A stretch of 64,000 nucleotides of DNA. It comes from Mesorhizobium sp. M2D.F.Ca.ET.226.01.1.1. Its GTDB lineage: Bacteria > Pseudomonadota > Alphaproteobacteria > Rhizobiales > Rhizobiaceae. Position 1 is the stretch's first letter. Every line of letters starts with the position of its first letter. A program made the position numbers and the translations under genes. Below the pieces are notes generated by a model. That model ran no database searches, had not been told where the DNA came from, and saw only the letters and a list, made by a program, of their open reading frames with translations. Location: positions 186,001-250,000 of the forward strand of contig NZ_RZOY02000009.1 of assembly GCF_004022705.2 (NCBI RefSeq), in the 5' to 3' direction. This document shows, in pieces, positions 8,806 through 17,211 of this stretch.

Positions 8806-10449
8806 TTACTCCGAACCGCTCAATTGGTGGATGTGTCCCACCAGACCGGCAGTCGAGGCGTCGCGGTTTGCGGCAGTCTCCTTGCCCTCAACGACAGGCA
8901 GCAGGCCCGTCGCCAATTCCTTGCCGAGTTCGACCCCCCATTGGTCGAAGGAATTGATGTTGAACAGCGTGCCCTCGACGAAGACGCGATGTTCATAAAG
9001 CGCGATAAGCCGGCCCAATGTGCGCGGATCGAGCTTGCGGTAGAGGATGGTCAGCGAGGGGCGGTTGCCCGAGAAGACGCGGTGCGGCGCGATACGATCG
9101 ACGTCGGCAGGCTTCATGCCTTTGGCCAGCATCTGCGCGCGCGCCTCCTCCAGTGTGCGGCCCTTCATGAAGGCCTCCGACTGCGCCAGGCAGTTGGCAA
9201 GCAGCAGGTTGTGCTGGTGTTTCAGCTCGGGCTCGTGGCCGACAGCGGCGGCGAGGAACTCGACCGGGATGAAGTCGGTGCCCTGGTGCAGCAGCTGGAA
9301 GAAGGCATGCTGACCGTTGGTGCCGGGCTCGCCCCAGACCAGCGGGCCGGTGGGCGTCCTGACCGCGGTGCCGTCCAGCGTGACGCTCTTGCCGTTCGAT
9401 TCCATGTCGAGCTGCTGCAGATAGGCCGGAAGACGCGACAGACGCTGGTCGTAAGGGATGACGGCGCGAGCCGGATATTTGCAGACGACCCGGTGCCACC
9501 AGCCGATCAAGCCGAGCAACGCCGGCAGGTTCTTCTGCAGCGGCGCGGTGCGGAAATGCTCGTCCATCTCATGCGCGCCGTCGAGGAAGGCGCGGAAGTT
9601 GAGCGGGCCGACAGATATCATCACCGGCAGGCCGATGGCACTCCAGACCGAGTAGCGGCCGCCGACCCAATCCCAGAAGCCGAACACGCGGTCCTGCTCG
9701 ATGCCGAACTTCGCCACCAGATCGAGCGCGGTCGAGACGGCGGCGAAATGCTTACCGACTGCTTCCTTGCCGAGCGCCTTCTGCACCCAATCGCGCGCAG
9801 TCTGCGCATTGGTCATTGTCTCGACCGTGGTGAAGGTCTTGGAGGCGACGATGAACAGCGTCGTTTCCGCCGACAGGCCCTTCAGCGTGTCGTGAATGTG
9901 GGCGCCGTCGACATTGGAGACGTAATGAGCGCGCGGCCCGTCATGGTAAGGGGCGAGCGCCAGCGTCACCATAGCCGGGCCGAGATCCGAGCCGCCGATA
10001 CCGATGTTGACGATGTCGGTGATCTTCTTGCCCGTGGCGCCGGCCGCCTTGCCGGAGCGGATGGCGTCGGCAAAGGCGCCCATGGCATCGAGCACGCCAA
10101 TCACGTCGGCCTTGGTGTCCTGGCCGTCGACAATCACACTTTTGCCGGTCAGGTTGCGCAGTGCGGTGTGCAGCACGGCGCGGTTTTCGGTGATGTTGAT
10201 CTTCTTGCCTTCGAACATCGCGGCGCGGCGGCCTTCGAGATCGGCGGAGGCGGCGAGCTTTTCCAGCATTGCCATCGTGTTTGCGTCGACCGCGCATTTC
10301 GACCAGTCGAGCAGAAGATCGCCATCGATGGCGGAGAATGTCTCGAAGCGTTTGGGATCGGCGGCGAAGGCCTCGCGCATCGAGCCCTTGGCCGCCGCGC
10401 GTTGGTCACGCAAGGCGGCAAGCTGCTTGTCGAAAGATGACTGGTCCAC
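8806..10449 (-). CDS. pgi: Glucose-6-phosphate isomerase
   Basis: This 547-residue cytosolic enzyme interconverts glucose 6-phosphate and fructose 6-phosphate. It has the family blocks GIGGSDLGPAMVTLAL, ASKTFTTVETMTNA, FGFWDWVGGRYSVWSAIGL (both Pgi signature regions) and the catalytic Glu/His region MESNGKSVTL and GTNGQHAFFQLLHQGTD. Its length matches the usual value for the large bacterial form. The start is a GTG at 10449 with AGGAG seven bases upstream. The HAD phosphatase follows with a 5-base gap, suggesting one transcription unit. Confidence 0.96.
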   Translation of the reverse strand: MDQSSFDKQLAALRDQRAAAKGSMREAFAADPKRFETFSAIDGDLLLDWSKCAVDANTMAMLEKLAASADLEGRRAAMFEGKKINITENRAVLHTALRNLTGKSVIVDGQDTKADVIGVLDAMGAFADAIRSGKAAGATGKKITDIVNIGIGGSDLGPAMVTLALAPYHDGPRAHYVSNVDGAHIHDTLKGLSAETTLFIVASKTFTTVETMTNAQTARDWVQKALGKEAVGKHFAAVSTALDLVAKFGIEQDRVFGFWDWVGGRYSVWSAIGLPVMISVGPLNFRAFLDGAHEMDEHFRTAPLQKNLPALLGLIGWWHRVVCKYPARAVIPYDQRLSRLPAYLQQLDMESNGKSVTLDGTAVRTPTGPLVWGEPGTNGQHAFFQLLHQGTDFIPVEFLAAAVGHEPELKHQHNLLLANCLAQSEAFMKGRTLEEARAQMLAKGMKPADVDRIAPHRVFSGNRPSLTILYRKLDPRTLGRLIALYEHRVFVEGTLFNINSFDQWGVELGKELATGLLPVVEGKETAANRDASTAGLVGHIHQLSGSE

Positions 10450-10811
10450 TGGCGGGCTCCTGGCGGGTTTTTAGACCATCTTAACAGGCCGGATGTTTCC
10501 GGCGCGTGTCGCGCAACACTCTATCTAGCCGATTTCCATTTCGTTCAAGCGCGGCTTTGCCGCACTGCATCACGCTTTGATGAGGGGTGGTGTTGGACGG
10601 TGAGGTGGGGGAATTTGGGTGGCGGGCATCGCTGGGGCGACGCGCTTAACGCCTCGCATCGCGGGCGACGACGCGGCGCGTCGCGCCTTGATAGATCACT
10701 GGCATAAATCCCTGCGATCAGAAAAATTGATTGGCGCAACCCCTTATGCCACCCATACACTCAACTGGTCCAGCCAAGTGAAAACAGCTGGCCATCCGAG
10801 GATGATTTCCC
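10450..10811. other. Divergent intergenic region pgi / MocR gene
   Basis: This 362-base region contains no convincing coding sequence and should hold the divergent promoters. The palindrome CTGGTCCAG at 10765-10773, followed by a related CTGGCC at 10788-10793, lies just before the MocR gene start. It is a candidate autoregulatory operator, because MocR/GabR-type proteins often bind repeated half-sites next to their own gene. The part near 10600-10690 is very GC-rich and shows nothing I recognise. Confidence 0.5.
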
Positions 10812-12305
10812 ATGCCACAGCGCAATGACACGGCCATATGGTCCGGCCTGTTCCGGATTTCGGCTGAATCCGGCCAAACCCTCCAGGCACAGATCCGCCA
10901 GGCGATCGTCGCCGCCATTCTCGACCGACAAATCGCCGCTTCGATGCCGCTGCCGTCTTGCCGGATTCTTGCGGAAAAACTTGGAGTTGCCCGCGGCACC
11001 GTGGTGCTTGCCTTCCAGCAGCTGGTCGACCAGGGCTTCCTAGTGGCGCGCGAACGGCGCGGCCACTTCGTCAACCCGGATGTGCTGGCGACTCCCGCCA
11101 AGCCGCATCAGAAGGCGCCCGACCAGCAGAACGAGATCGATTGGAAGGCGCGCCGCCAGATCGCCGCCAGCGACATGCCGCCGCCGGCCAAGCACGACAA
11201 CTGGATCAAGTCCTCCTACCCGTTCGTCTACGGCCAGTTCGATCCGGCGCTGTTCCCGACCGCCGAATGGCGCGAGTGCAACCGGATGGCGCTGGCGGTG
11301 CTCGAGATCCGCAACTGGGCCTCCGACATGGTCGACCGCGACGATCCGCTGCTGATCGAGCAGATCCAGGCCAGGCTTCTGCCGCGCCGCGGTATCTTCG
11401 CCAATCCGGACGAGATCATCGTGACGCTGGGTGCGCAGAACGCGCTTTATATGCTGGCCTCGCTCTTGATGACCAAAGGTTCGAAAGTAGCGATGGAAGA
11501 CCCGGGCTATCCCGATGCCCGCTCGATCTTCCGGCTCGCAGGCGCCGATATCCAGCCGGTTCCGGTCGATCAGTCGGGCATCGTGACCTCGGCGATCCCG
11601 AGCGATTCCGGCTTCGTCTTCGTCACGCCCAGCCACCACTGCCCGACCATGGTGCCGCTGTCAGCGGAGCGGCGGCAGGACCTCCTGGCGCGCGCCAACC
11701 GCAACAACCAGATCATCATTGAGGACGGCTATGACAGCCAGTTGCTCGACGAGGCGCCGCAGCAGGCGCTGAAGAGCCTCGATCGCTCGGGCCGCGTCAT
11801 CTATGTCGGCTCGATGTCGAAGACGCTGGCCCCGGGTCTCCGGCTTGGCTACATCGTCGCCTCGGCCGGGCTGATCGCCGAGCTGCGCGCGCTGCGCCGC
11901 TTCATGCTCAGGCACCCGCCGGCGAACAACCAGCGCGCCGTGGCGCTGTTCCTGTCGTTGGGCCACCACGAGGCGCTGGTGCGCAGGCTTTCCGCCGCTT
12001 TCGACGAGCGGCGCAAACGTCTGGTCCATGCGATTTCCGCTTTCCTGCCAGAGTGGCGCTCGACCGACTCGGCGGGCGGCACATCGCTCTGGCTCGAAGG
12101 GCCGCGTGGTACCGATTCACGTGGCCTGGCCGAAGCGGCCGCTTCGCGCAGCGTCATCATCGAACCCGGCGACCGGTTCTTCGACCGCAGCGAAAAGCCC
12201 TCTCGTTTCATGCGCTTGGGCATCTCCTCGATCTCGCTGCAGCATATCGAACCAGGCATCCGCGAACTCGCCACTGCCGCCGGGCGCCGGCCCGCGGCCG
12301 CCTGA
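10812..12305 (+). CDS. MocR/PdxR-type transcription factor (GntR HTH plus aminotransferase domain)
   Basis: This 497-residue regulator has a GntR-type winged helix at about residues 15-85 (LQAQIRQAIVAAIL, PSCRILAEKLGVARGTVVLAFQQL). It is fused to a fold-type I aminotransferase-like domain from about residue 120 to the end. The PLP-binding lysine lies in YVGSMSKTLAPGLRLGYIV. Such proteins sense PLP or an amine adduct and regulate neighbouring genes, often their own divergent or downstream gene. Here the next gene in the same direction is an MttB-family methyltransferase, separated by a strong terminator, so regulation in trans at the mttB promoter is likely. Confidence 0.9.
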   Translation: MPQRNDTAIWSGLFRISAESGQTLQAQIRQAIVAAILDRQIAASMPLPSCRILAEKLGVARGTVVLAFQQLVDQGFLVARERRGHFVNPDVLATPAKPHQKAPDQQNEIDWKARRQIAASDMPPPAKHDNWIKSSYPFVYGQFDPALFPTAEWRECNRMALAVLEIRNWASDMVDRDDPLLIEQIQARLLPRRGIFANPDEIIVTLGAQNALYMLASLLMTKGSKVAMEDPGYPDARSIFRLAGADIQPVPVDQSGIVTSAIPSDSGFVFVTPSHHCPTMVPLSAERRQDLLARANRNNQIIIEDGYDSQLLDEAPQQALKSLDRSGRVIYVGSMSKTLAPGLRLGYIVASAGLIAELRALRRFMLRHPPANNQRAVALFLSLGHHEALVRRLSAAFDERRKRLVHAISAFLPEWRSTDSAGGTSLWLEGPRGTDSRGLAEAAASRSVIIEPGDRFFDRSEKPSRFMRLGISSISLQHIEPGIRELATAAGRRPAAA

Positions 12306-12321
12306 CCGTCACGGACTTTCA

Positions 12322-12352
12322 AAAAAGAGCCGGCCCCGCGCCGGCTCTTTTT
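12322..12352 (+). terminator. Intrinsic terminator after the MocR gene
   Basis: The stem GAGCCGGC (12327-12334) pairs with GCCGGCTC (12340-12347) around a 5-base loop. It is flanked by AAAAA and TTTTT, which extend the stem and supply the U-run. It lies 17 bases after the MocR stop codon. Confidence 0.92.
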
Positions 12353-12525
12353 GTTTGGCACACGCCTGTCGCTTTAGAAACCTGGCATATTCGACGGAAT
12401 CGGCTGGCCCATATGCTGTGCCAATGCCGGCAGCATAGTCGAGGCCAGAAGGGAACGAGGCAGGCCGATGGTGGACCAACCGCCGCGTCCCGCCTTGCAG
12501 ATAAAAACAAAGGTGGAGTGCTTCC
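12353..12525 (+). promoter_or_regulatory. Upstream region of the mttB-like gene
   Basis: This region follows a terminator, so the mttB-like gene must have its own promoter here. AGGTGGAG at 12511-12518 is the ribosome binding site. The inverted repeat ATGCTG/CAGCAT around 12413-12436 could be an operator for the upstream MocR protein. No clear sigma-70 boxes were identified. Confidence 0.4.
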
Positions 12526-14115
12526 ATGTCAGTGGCTCTCGAGAAGCAGGAATCGTCGTCGGACCAGCGTTCGCGGCGTTCCGGCGGGCGCGAAGCGCGC
12601 CGCGCGATGCGAGCGGCGCCCTTGGCCGACGATATCCGTCCGGTGCGGCCGGGGCTTGAAGGCGGCAGCTATGGGCCATTGAGCCAGAACGACAAGGAAC
12701 GCATCCACGAAGCGGTACTGACGCTCTTGGAGACGGTCGGCTTCGCCAACGCCATCCCGTCCTGCATCGAAGCGCTGACACGGGTCGGCGGTACCTATGG
12801 CGACGACGGGCGCATCCGGCTGCCGCGCGCGCTGGTGCTGGACACGATCAAAAAGGCCGCGCGCAATTTCACCCTCTGCGGCCAGGATCCGAAGCACGAC
12901 ATGACGATCCAGGGCAAGCGCGTGCATTTCGGCACGGCGGGTGCCGCAGTGCATCTGGTCGATGTCGAGAAGCGCGAATACCGCGAATCGCTGCTGCAGG
13001 ACCTCTACGACGCCGCCCGCATCGTCGATGGGCTGGACAACATCCATTTCTTCCAGCGCACCATGGTGCCGCGTGACATTCCCGATCCGCTCGATATGGA
13101 TTTCAACACGCTCTATGCCTGCGTGATGGGGACCTCCAAGCATGTCGGCACATCCTTCACCGTGCGCGAGAACGTCAAGCCGGCGCTGGAGATGCTCTAT
13201 GCCATCGCCGGCGGCGAGGAGAATTTCCGGGCACGTCCCTTCGTGTCGAACTCGAACTGCTTCGTCGTGCCGCCGATGAAGTTCGCCGAGGACGCGTGCG
13301 GCGTGCTCGAAGCCTGCGTCGAAGGCGGCATTCCGATCCTGCTGCTGTCGGCCGGCCAGGCCGGCGCCACGGCACCCGCGGCGATTGCCGGCGCGGTCGT
13401 GCAGGCGGTGGCGGAAGTGCTGATGGGCCTGGTCTATGTCAACGCGATCAAGCCCGGACATCCGGCGATCTTCGGCACCTGGCCGTTCGTTTCCGACCTC
13501 AGGACCGGCGCCATGTCCGGCGGCTCGGCCGAACAGGCGGTGCTGACGGCTGCCTGCGCCCAGATGGCGCAATATTACGACCTGCCCGGCGGCTCGGCGG
13601 CCGGCATGTCGGACTCGAAGCTGCCCGACATCCAGGCCGGCTACGAGAAAGGCATCACCAATGTCATGGCGGGCTTATCCGGCCTGAACCTGGTCTATGA
13701 ATCGGCCGGCATGCATGCCTCTTTGCTCGGTTTCTGCCTGGAAAGCCTGATCATCGACAACGACATGCTCGGCCACTGCCTGCGCTGCGTGCGCGGCATC
13801 GAGGTGACTGACGATGCGCTGTCGATCGACACAATCGCCGATGTCTGCCTCAAAGGTCCCGGGCATTATCTCGGCAACGACCAGACGCTGAAGCTGATGC
13901 AGACCGAGTATTTCTATCCCGCCGTCGGCGACCGTTTTTCGCCCAAGGAATGGAACGAGAAGGGCCGGCCCGATATCCTGTCGCGGGCGATCGCGGAGAA
14001 GAAGCGCGTGCTCGCCGAGCGCTTCCCGCGCCATGTCTCGCGCCTTCTCGACGACAAATTGCGCGCCCGCTTCGGCGAGATGATCAAGCTGCCGCGCAGC
14101 GGCATGGGCGGGTAG
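12526..14115 (+). CDS. Trimethylamine methyltransferase (MttB) family protein, non-pyrrolysine type
   Basis: This 529-residue protein belongs to the MttB superfamily, whose members move a methyl group from a quaternary or tertiary amine to a corrinoid protein. The frame has no internal UAG, so it is a non-pyrrolysine member like glycine-betaine methyltransferase, not true trimethylamine methyltransferase. Recognisable blocks are FGTAGAAVHLVD, FVSNSNCFVVPPMKF, PAIFGTWPFVSDLRTGAMSGGSAEQ and YDLPGGSAAGMSDSK. The N-terminal 30 residues are polar and extend beyond the core. No corrinoid protein gene is nearby. A role in betaine-like compound use is inferred from the family only. The stop codon lies within a palindromic repeat. 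Confidence 0.85.
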   Translation: MSVALEKQESSSDQRSRRSGGREARRAMRAAPLADDIRPVRPGLEGGSYGPLSQNDKERIHEAVLTLLETVGFANAIPSCIEALTRVGGTYGDDGRIRLPRALVLDTIKKAARNFTLCGQDPKHDMTIQGKRVHFGTAGAAVHLVDVEKREYRESLLQDLYDAARIVDGLDNIHFFQRTMVPRDIPDPLDMDFNTLYACVMGTSKHVGTSFTVRENVKPALEMLYAIAGGEENFRARPFVSNSNCFVVPPMKFAEDACGVLEACVEGGIPILLLSAGQAGATAPAAIAGAVVQAVAEVLMGLVYVNAIKPGHPAIFGTWPFVSDLRTGAMSGGSAEQAVLTAACAQMAQYYDLPGGSAAGMSDSKLPDIQAGYEKGITNVMAGLSGLNLVYESAGMHASLLGFCLESLIIDNDMLGHCLRCVRGIEVTDDALSIDTIADVCLKGPGHYLGNDQTLKLMQTEYFYPAVGDRFSPKEWNEKGRPDILSRAIAEKKRVLAERFPRHVSRLLDDKLRARFGEMIKLPRSGMGG

Positions 14116-14260
14116 GAGGCGTTGATATTCAAGTGAGGCCGGCCTGCAAATGGCGGTTTCCTGCGCTTCCGGTGCTCACGTACGAAAAGTACCCTCCGCT
14201 CCGGTTCTCAGAAACCACCATTTTCGACTCGGCCCGACCTGAATCTCAACGTCTCCTACC
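14111..14260. repeat. 150-bp imperfect palindromic element
   Basis: Arms 14111-14160 and 14211-14260 are inverted copies matching at 39 of 50 positions, counted by eye. The central 50 bases fold around GTACGAAAAGTAC. The element sits between convergent genes, starts two bases before the mttB-like stop codon and supplies that stop. It is unlike the three other palindromic elements in this window. It is probably a dispersed REP/MITE-type repeat, and its RNA would also act as a strong hairpin at the 3' ends of both genes. Confidence 0.75.
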
Positions 14261-14266
14261 TGCCGG

Positions 14267-14665
14267 TCAATCGACCCTCAACTCGTAGCGTTCAACCACT
14301 TCGGCGTTGATCAGCTTGGCGTGCAGCGTCATCAGCACGATCTGCGCGTCGAAACTGTCGCCGGTTTCCAGCGCCGCCTCGATGCGGCGCTCGACCTCAA
14401 ATGTCGGCTCCCGGCCATTGGCCTGCTCGAACACCTGGGGTCCAGCGACGCAATAGCCGCAGAGCTGCGCCACGGACGTATAGGCATCCGCCGACGGCTC
14501 GTCCGGCCAGTGGTCGTTCATCAGATTGACGATGGTGAGTTTCACGGCTTCCGGCACCAGGGCCGGATGCAGGTCAGCCTTGCGCAACGCCTCGTCGAGC
14601 TGGCGCAGATCGCCTGAGCGGCCGAACATGCCGAGGAAGCCAAGGGAAGAACGCCGTTTCGTCAT
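14267..14665 (-). CDS. Conserved hypothetical protein
   Basis: This is a 132-residue soluble protein with no signal peptide or membrane helix. The start at 14665 (MTKRRSSLGFLGMFGRSGDL) is chosen because GGAAGAAG lies at the right distance; an upstream in-frame start at 14686 lacks one. The protein appears mostly alpha-helical, with segments such as LRQLDEALRKADLHPALVPEAVKL and a Cys pair in QLCGYCVAG. I do not recognise a named domain. It stands alone between the palindromic element and the xylonate-type dehydratase gene. Codon use looks like the neighbours, so it is likely a real gene. Confidence 0.75.
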   Translation of the reverse strand: MTKRRSSLGFLGMFGRSGDLRQLDEALRKADLHPALVPEAVKLTIVNLMNDHWPDEPSADAYTSVAQLCGYCVAGPQVFEQANGREPTFEVERRIEAALETGDSFDAQIVLMTLHAKLINAEVVERYELRVD

Positions 14666-14736
14666 GACAATCTTCTTCCTTCGCAAGGCCTAGGTCGAGC
14701 TTATCTGTGGGCTCCGTGACGCCGATACAAGACAAT

Positions 14737-14769
14737 GAAAACGGGCGGCCCGCTGTTCGCGAGCCGCCC
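14737..14769 (-). terminator. Probable terminator of the xylonate-type dehydratase gene
   Basis: GGGCGGC (14743-14749) pairs with GCCGCCC (14763-14769). On the minus strand the stem is followed by G and TTTT. It lies about 20 bases past the dehydratase stop codon. Confidence 0.75.
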
Positions 14770-14790
14770 TTGATTTAGCCGACTCAAAAC

Positions 14791-16596
14791 TCAGTGATTG
14801 TCGCGCGGCACGCCGCTGGTATGCGCGACGTCCTGGTACTTCACCGCCGGCTTCAGCACCATGCCGGCCGAGAACTGGTCGACCATGCCGCGCTGGATCT
14901 CCTGCCACGGCGTCTGGTGCTTTGGATAGTGATAGCCGCCATTGCCCTCTATCGCCGCGCGCCGCTTGGCAATCTCCTCGTCGCTGACAAGGATATTGGC
15001 CGTGCCTTTCTTGAGGTCGATGCGGACACGGTCGCCGGTCTTGAGCAGCGCCAGACCGCCGCCGACGGCAGCCTCCGGCGAGGCGTTGAGGATCGACGGC
15101 GAGCCGGAGGTGCCGGACTGGCGGCCGTCGCCAATGCAGGCCAGCGAATGGATGCCCTTTTTGATCAGGTAGGCCGGCGGCTGCATGTTGACCACCTCGG
15201 CGCCGCCCGGATAGCCGACCGGACCGGCGCCGCGCATGAACAGGATCGTGTGCTCGTCGATGCCCTGCGCCGGATCGTCGATGCGGGCGTGGTAATCCTC
15301 CGGTCCGTCAAAGACGATGGCGTTGCCTTCGAAGGCCTCGGGGTCGTTCGGGTTGGAAAGGTAGCGCTGGCGGAACTCGGGCGAGATGCCGCTGGTCTTC
15401 ATGATGGCGGAATCGAACAGATTACCCTTGAGGTTGATGAAGCCGGCATTGGCCTTGAGCGGCTGGTCGGCGCTGCGGATGACGTCGTGGTTCTCGTTGA
15501 CGGCATCCCGGCAATTGTCGCCCATCGACTTGCCGTTGGCGGTGATCGCATCGGGATGGGGCAGCAGGCCACCCTTCATCAGTTCCGCGACGACGGCCGG
15601 CACGCCGCCGGCGTGGTGATAGTCCTCGCCAAGGTATTCGCCGGTCGGCTGCAGGTTGACGAGCAGCGGCACGTTGAGGCCGATCTTCTGCCAGTCGTCA
15701 TTGTCGAGCGGCACGCCGAGATGGCGGGCAATGGCGTTGAGGTGAATCGGCGCATTGGTGGAGCCGCCGATCGCCGAATTGACGACGATGGCGTTCTCGA
15801 AGGCCTGGCGCGTCATGATGTCGGAGGGCTTCAGGTCCTCATGCACCATGTCGACGATGCGCTTGCCCGTCTCGTAGGCGATCTGGCCGCGCTCGCGATA
15901 AGGCGCCGGAATGGCGGCCGAGCCCGGCAACTGCATGCCGAGCGCCTCGGCCAGCGAGTTCATCGTCGTGGCCGTGCCCATGGTGTTGCAATAGCCTGTC
16001 GACGGCGCCGAGGAAGCGACGATATCCATGAACTCGTCATAGTCGATCTCGCCGGCCGAGAGCCTTTGCCGGGATTCCCAGACGATGGTGCCGGAGCCGG
16101 TGCGCTTGCCCTTGTGCCAGCCATTGAGCATCGGGCCGACCGACAGCGCGATCGCCGGAATGTTGACGGTGGCGGCGGCCATAAGCAGCGCCGGCGTGGT
16201 CTTGTCGCAGCCGATGGTGAGCACGACGCCGTCAAGCGGATAGCCGTAGAGCACCTCGACGAGGCTCAGATAGGCGAGGTTGCGGTCGAGCGACGCCGTC
16301 GGGCGCTTGCCGGTTTCCTGGATCGGATGGCACGGGAACTCAAAGGGGATGCCGCCCATCGAGACGATACCTTCGCGCACGCGCTTGGCCAGCTCGAGAT
16401 GGTGGCGGTTGCAGGGCGAAAGATCGGAGCCGGTCTGCGCGATGCCGATCAGCGGCTTGCCCGACATCAGCTCGGCGCGGGTCAGGCCGTAATTCAGATA
16501 GCGCTCGAGATAGAGCGCCGTCATGCCCGGATTGTCGGGATTGTCGAACCACTCCTGCGAGCGAAATTTCTTCTTCCTGGTGGGGGCGCCTGCCAT
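14791..16596 (-). CDS. xylD: IlvD/Edd-family sugar-acid dehydratase, likely D-xylonate dehydratase
   Basis: This 601-residue iron-sulfur dehydratase removes water from an aldonic acid to give a 2-keto-3-deoxy sugar acid. It follows the Caulobacter XylD pattern closely: RSQEWFDNPDNPGMTALYLERY, GIAQTGSDLSPCNRHHLELA, GCDKTTPALLMAAATVNIPAI and GDGRQSGTSGSPSILNASPEAA. The cysteines in the SPCNRHH and GCDKTTPA blocks and the Ser in the GTSGSPS block fit the family active site. The start at 16596 is supported by GGAG upstream; longer frames reach 16785 but lack a ribosome site. No xylose dehydrogenase genes adjoin, so another pentonate (for example arabonate) remains possible. Confidence 0.85.
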   Translation of the reverse strand: MAGAPTRKKKFRSQEWFDNPDNPGMTALYLERYLNYGLTRAELMSGKPLIGIAQTGSDLSPCNRHHLELAKRVREGIVSMGGIPFEFPCHPIQETGKRPTASLDRNLAYLSLVEVLYGYPLDGVVLTIGCDKTTPALLMAAATVNIPAIALSVGPMLNGWHKGKRTGSGTIVWESRQRLSAGEIDYDEFMDIVASSAPSTGYCNTMGTATTMNSLAEALGMQLPGSAAIPAPYRERGQIAYETGKRIVDMVHEDLKPSDIMTRQAFENAIVVNSAIGGSTNAPIHLNAIARHLGVPLDNDDWQKIGLNVPLLVNLQPTGEYLGEDYHHAGGVPAVVAELMKGGLLPHPDAITANGKSMGDNCRDAVNENHDVIRSADQPLKANAGFINLKGNLFDSAIMKTSGISPEFRQRYLSNPNDPEAFEGNAIVFDGPEDYHARIDDPAQGIDEHTILFMRGAGPVGYPGGAEVVNMQPPAYLIKKGIHSLACIGDGRQSGTSGSPSILNASPEAAVGGGLALLKTGDRVRIDLKKGTANILVSDEEIAKRRAAIEGNGGYHYPKHQTPWQEIQRGMVDQFSAGMVLKPAVKYQDVAHTSGVPRDNH

Positions 16597-16745
16597 GGTG
16601 GTCTCCGTATTTGTATGACAAATCGATATGACAATGCGTTCATGCAAGCAAGAGGCAGGCGCGCCGCGACCCGGACTTTGGTGCGATAGACTTGTCCGGG
16701 ACCGCGCGCTACGACCACTCGAGAACAGAAATCGGGGAGGTCTTG

Positions 16746-17195
16746 ATGGCTTTAGTGATCGAAGGCGAGGAACACATTGCCGCACCCGTCGAGAAAGTGT
16801 GGGAAGCCCTCAACGATCCGGACATCCTGAAGGGGTCAATTCCCGGCTGCCAGAGCCTGGAAAAGAATTCGGCCACCGAGATGGCGGCAACTGTGGTGCT
16901 CAAGATCGGGCCGATCAAGGCGACCTTCAACGGCGAAGTCACGCTGAAGAACCTCAAGCCGCCGCATTCCTACACCATCCAGGGCGAAGGCAAGGGCGGC
17001 ATTGCCGGCTTCGCTAAGGGGGGCGCCGACGTGACGCTTACCGCCGACGGGCCGAACGCCACGGTGCTCAAATATGCCGCCAAGGCCGAGGTCGGCGGCA
17101 AGATCGCCCAACTCGGCAGCCGGCTGATCCAGTCGACGTCGAAGAAGCTGGCCGGACAGTTCTTCTCGACATTCGGCGAGAAGGTCGGCGCCTGA
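16746..17195 (+). CDS. CoxG-like SRPBCC protein (carbon monoxide dehydrogenase subunit G family)
   Basis: This is a 149-residue protein of the SRPBCC fold with the CoxG pattern: MALVIEGEEHIAAPVEKVWEALNDP at the start, then IKATFNGEVTLKNLKPP and GGKIAQLGSRLIQSTSKKLAGQFF at the end. CoxG proteins were named from carbon-monoxide dehydrogenase clusters, where they help membrane attachment or maturation. Most relatives stand alone, as here, and their role is unknown. The ATG at 16746 follows GGGAGG. It is divergent from the xylonate-type dehydratase and convergent with mrp. No coxMSL genes are in this window. Confidence 0.85.
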   Translation: MALVIEGEEHIAAPVEKVWEALNDPDILKGSIPGCQSLEKNSATEMAATVVLKIGPIKATFNGEVTLKNLKPPHSYTIQGEGKGGIAGFAKGGADVTLTADGPNATVLKYAAKAEVGGKIAQLGSRLIQSTSKKLAGQFFSTFGEKVGA

Positions 17196-17211
17196 CCGCC
17201 CGCTTCCAGGA

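Noticed and set aside
12400..12520. Possible tRNA or small RNA before the mttB-like gene
   Set aside because: No cloverleaf, T-loop or CCA pattern could be found; only a short inverted repeat is present.
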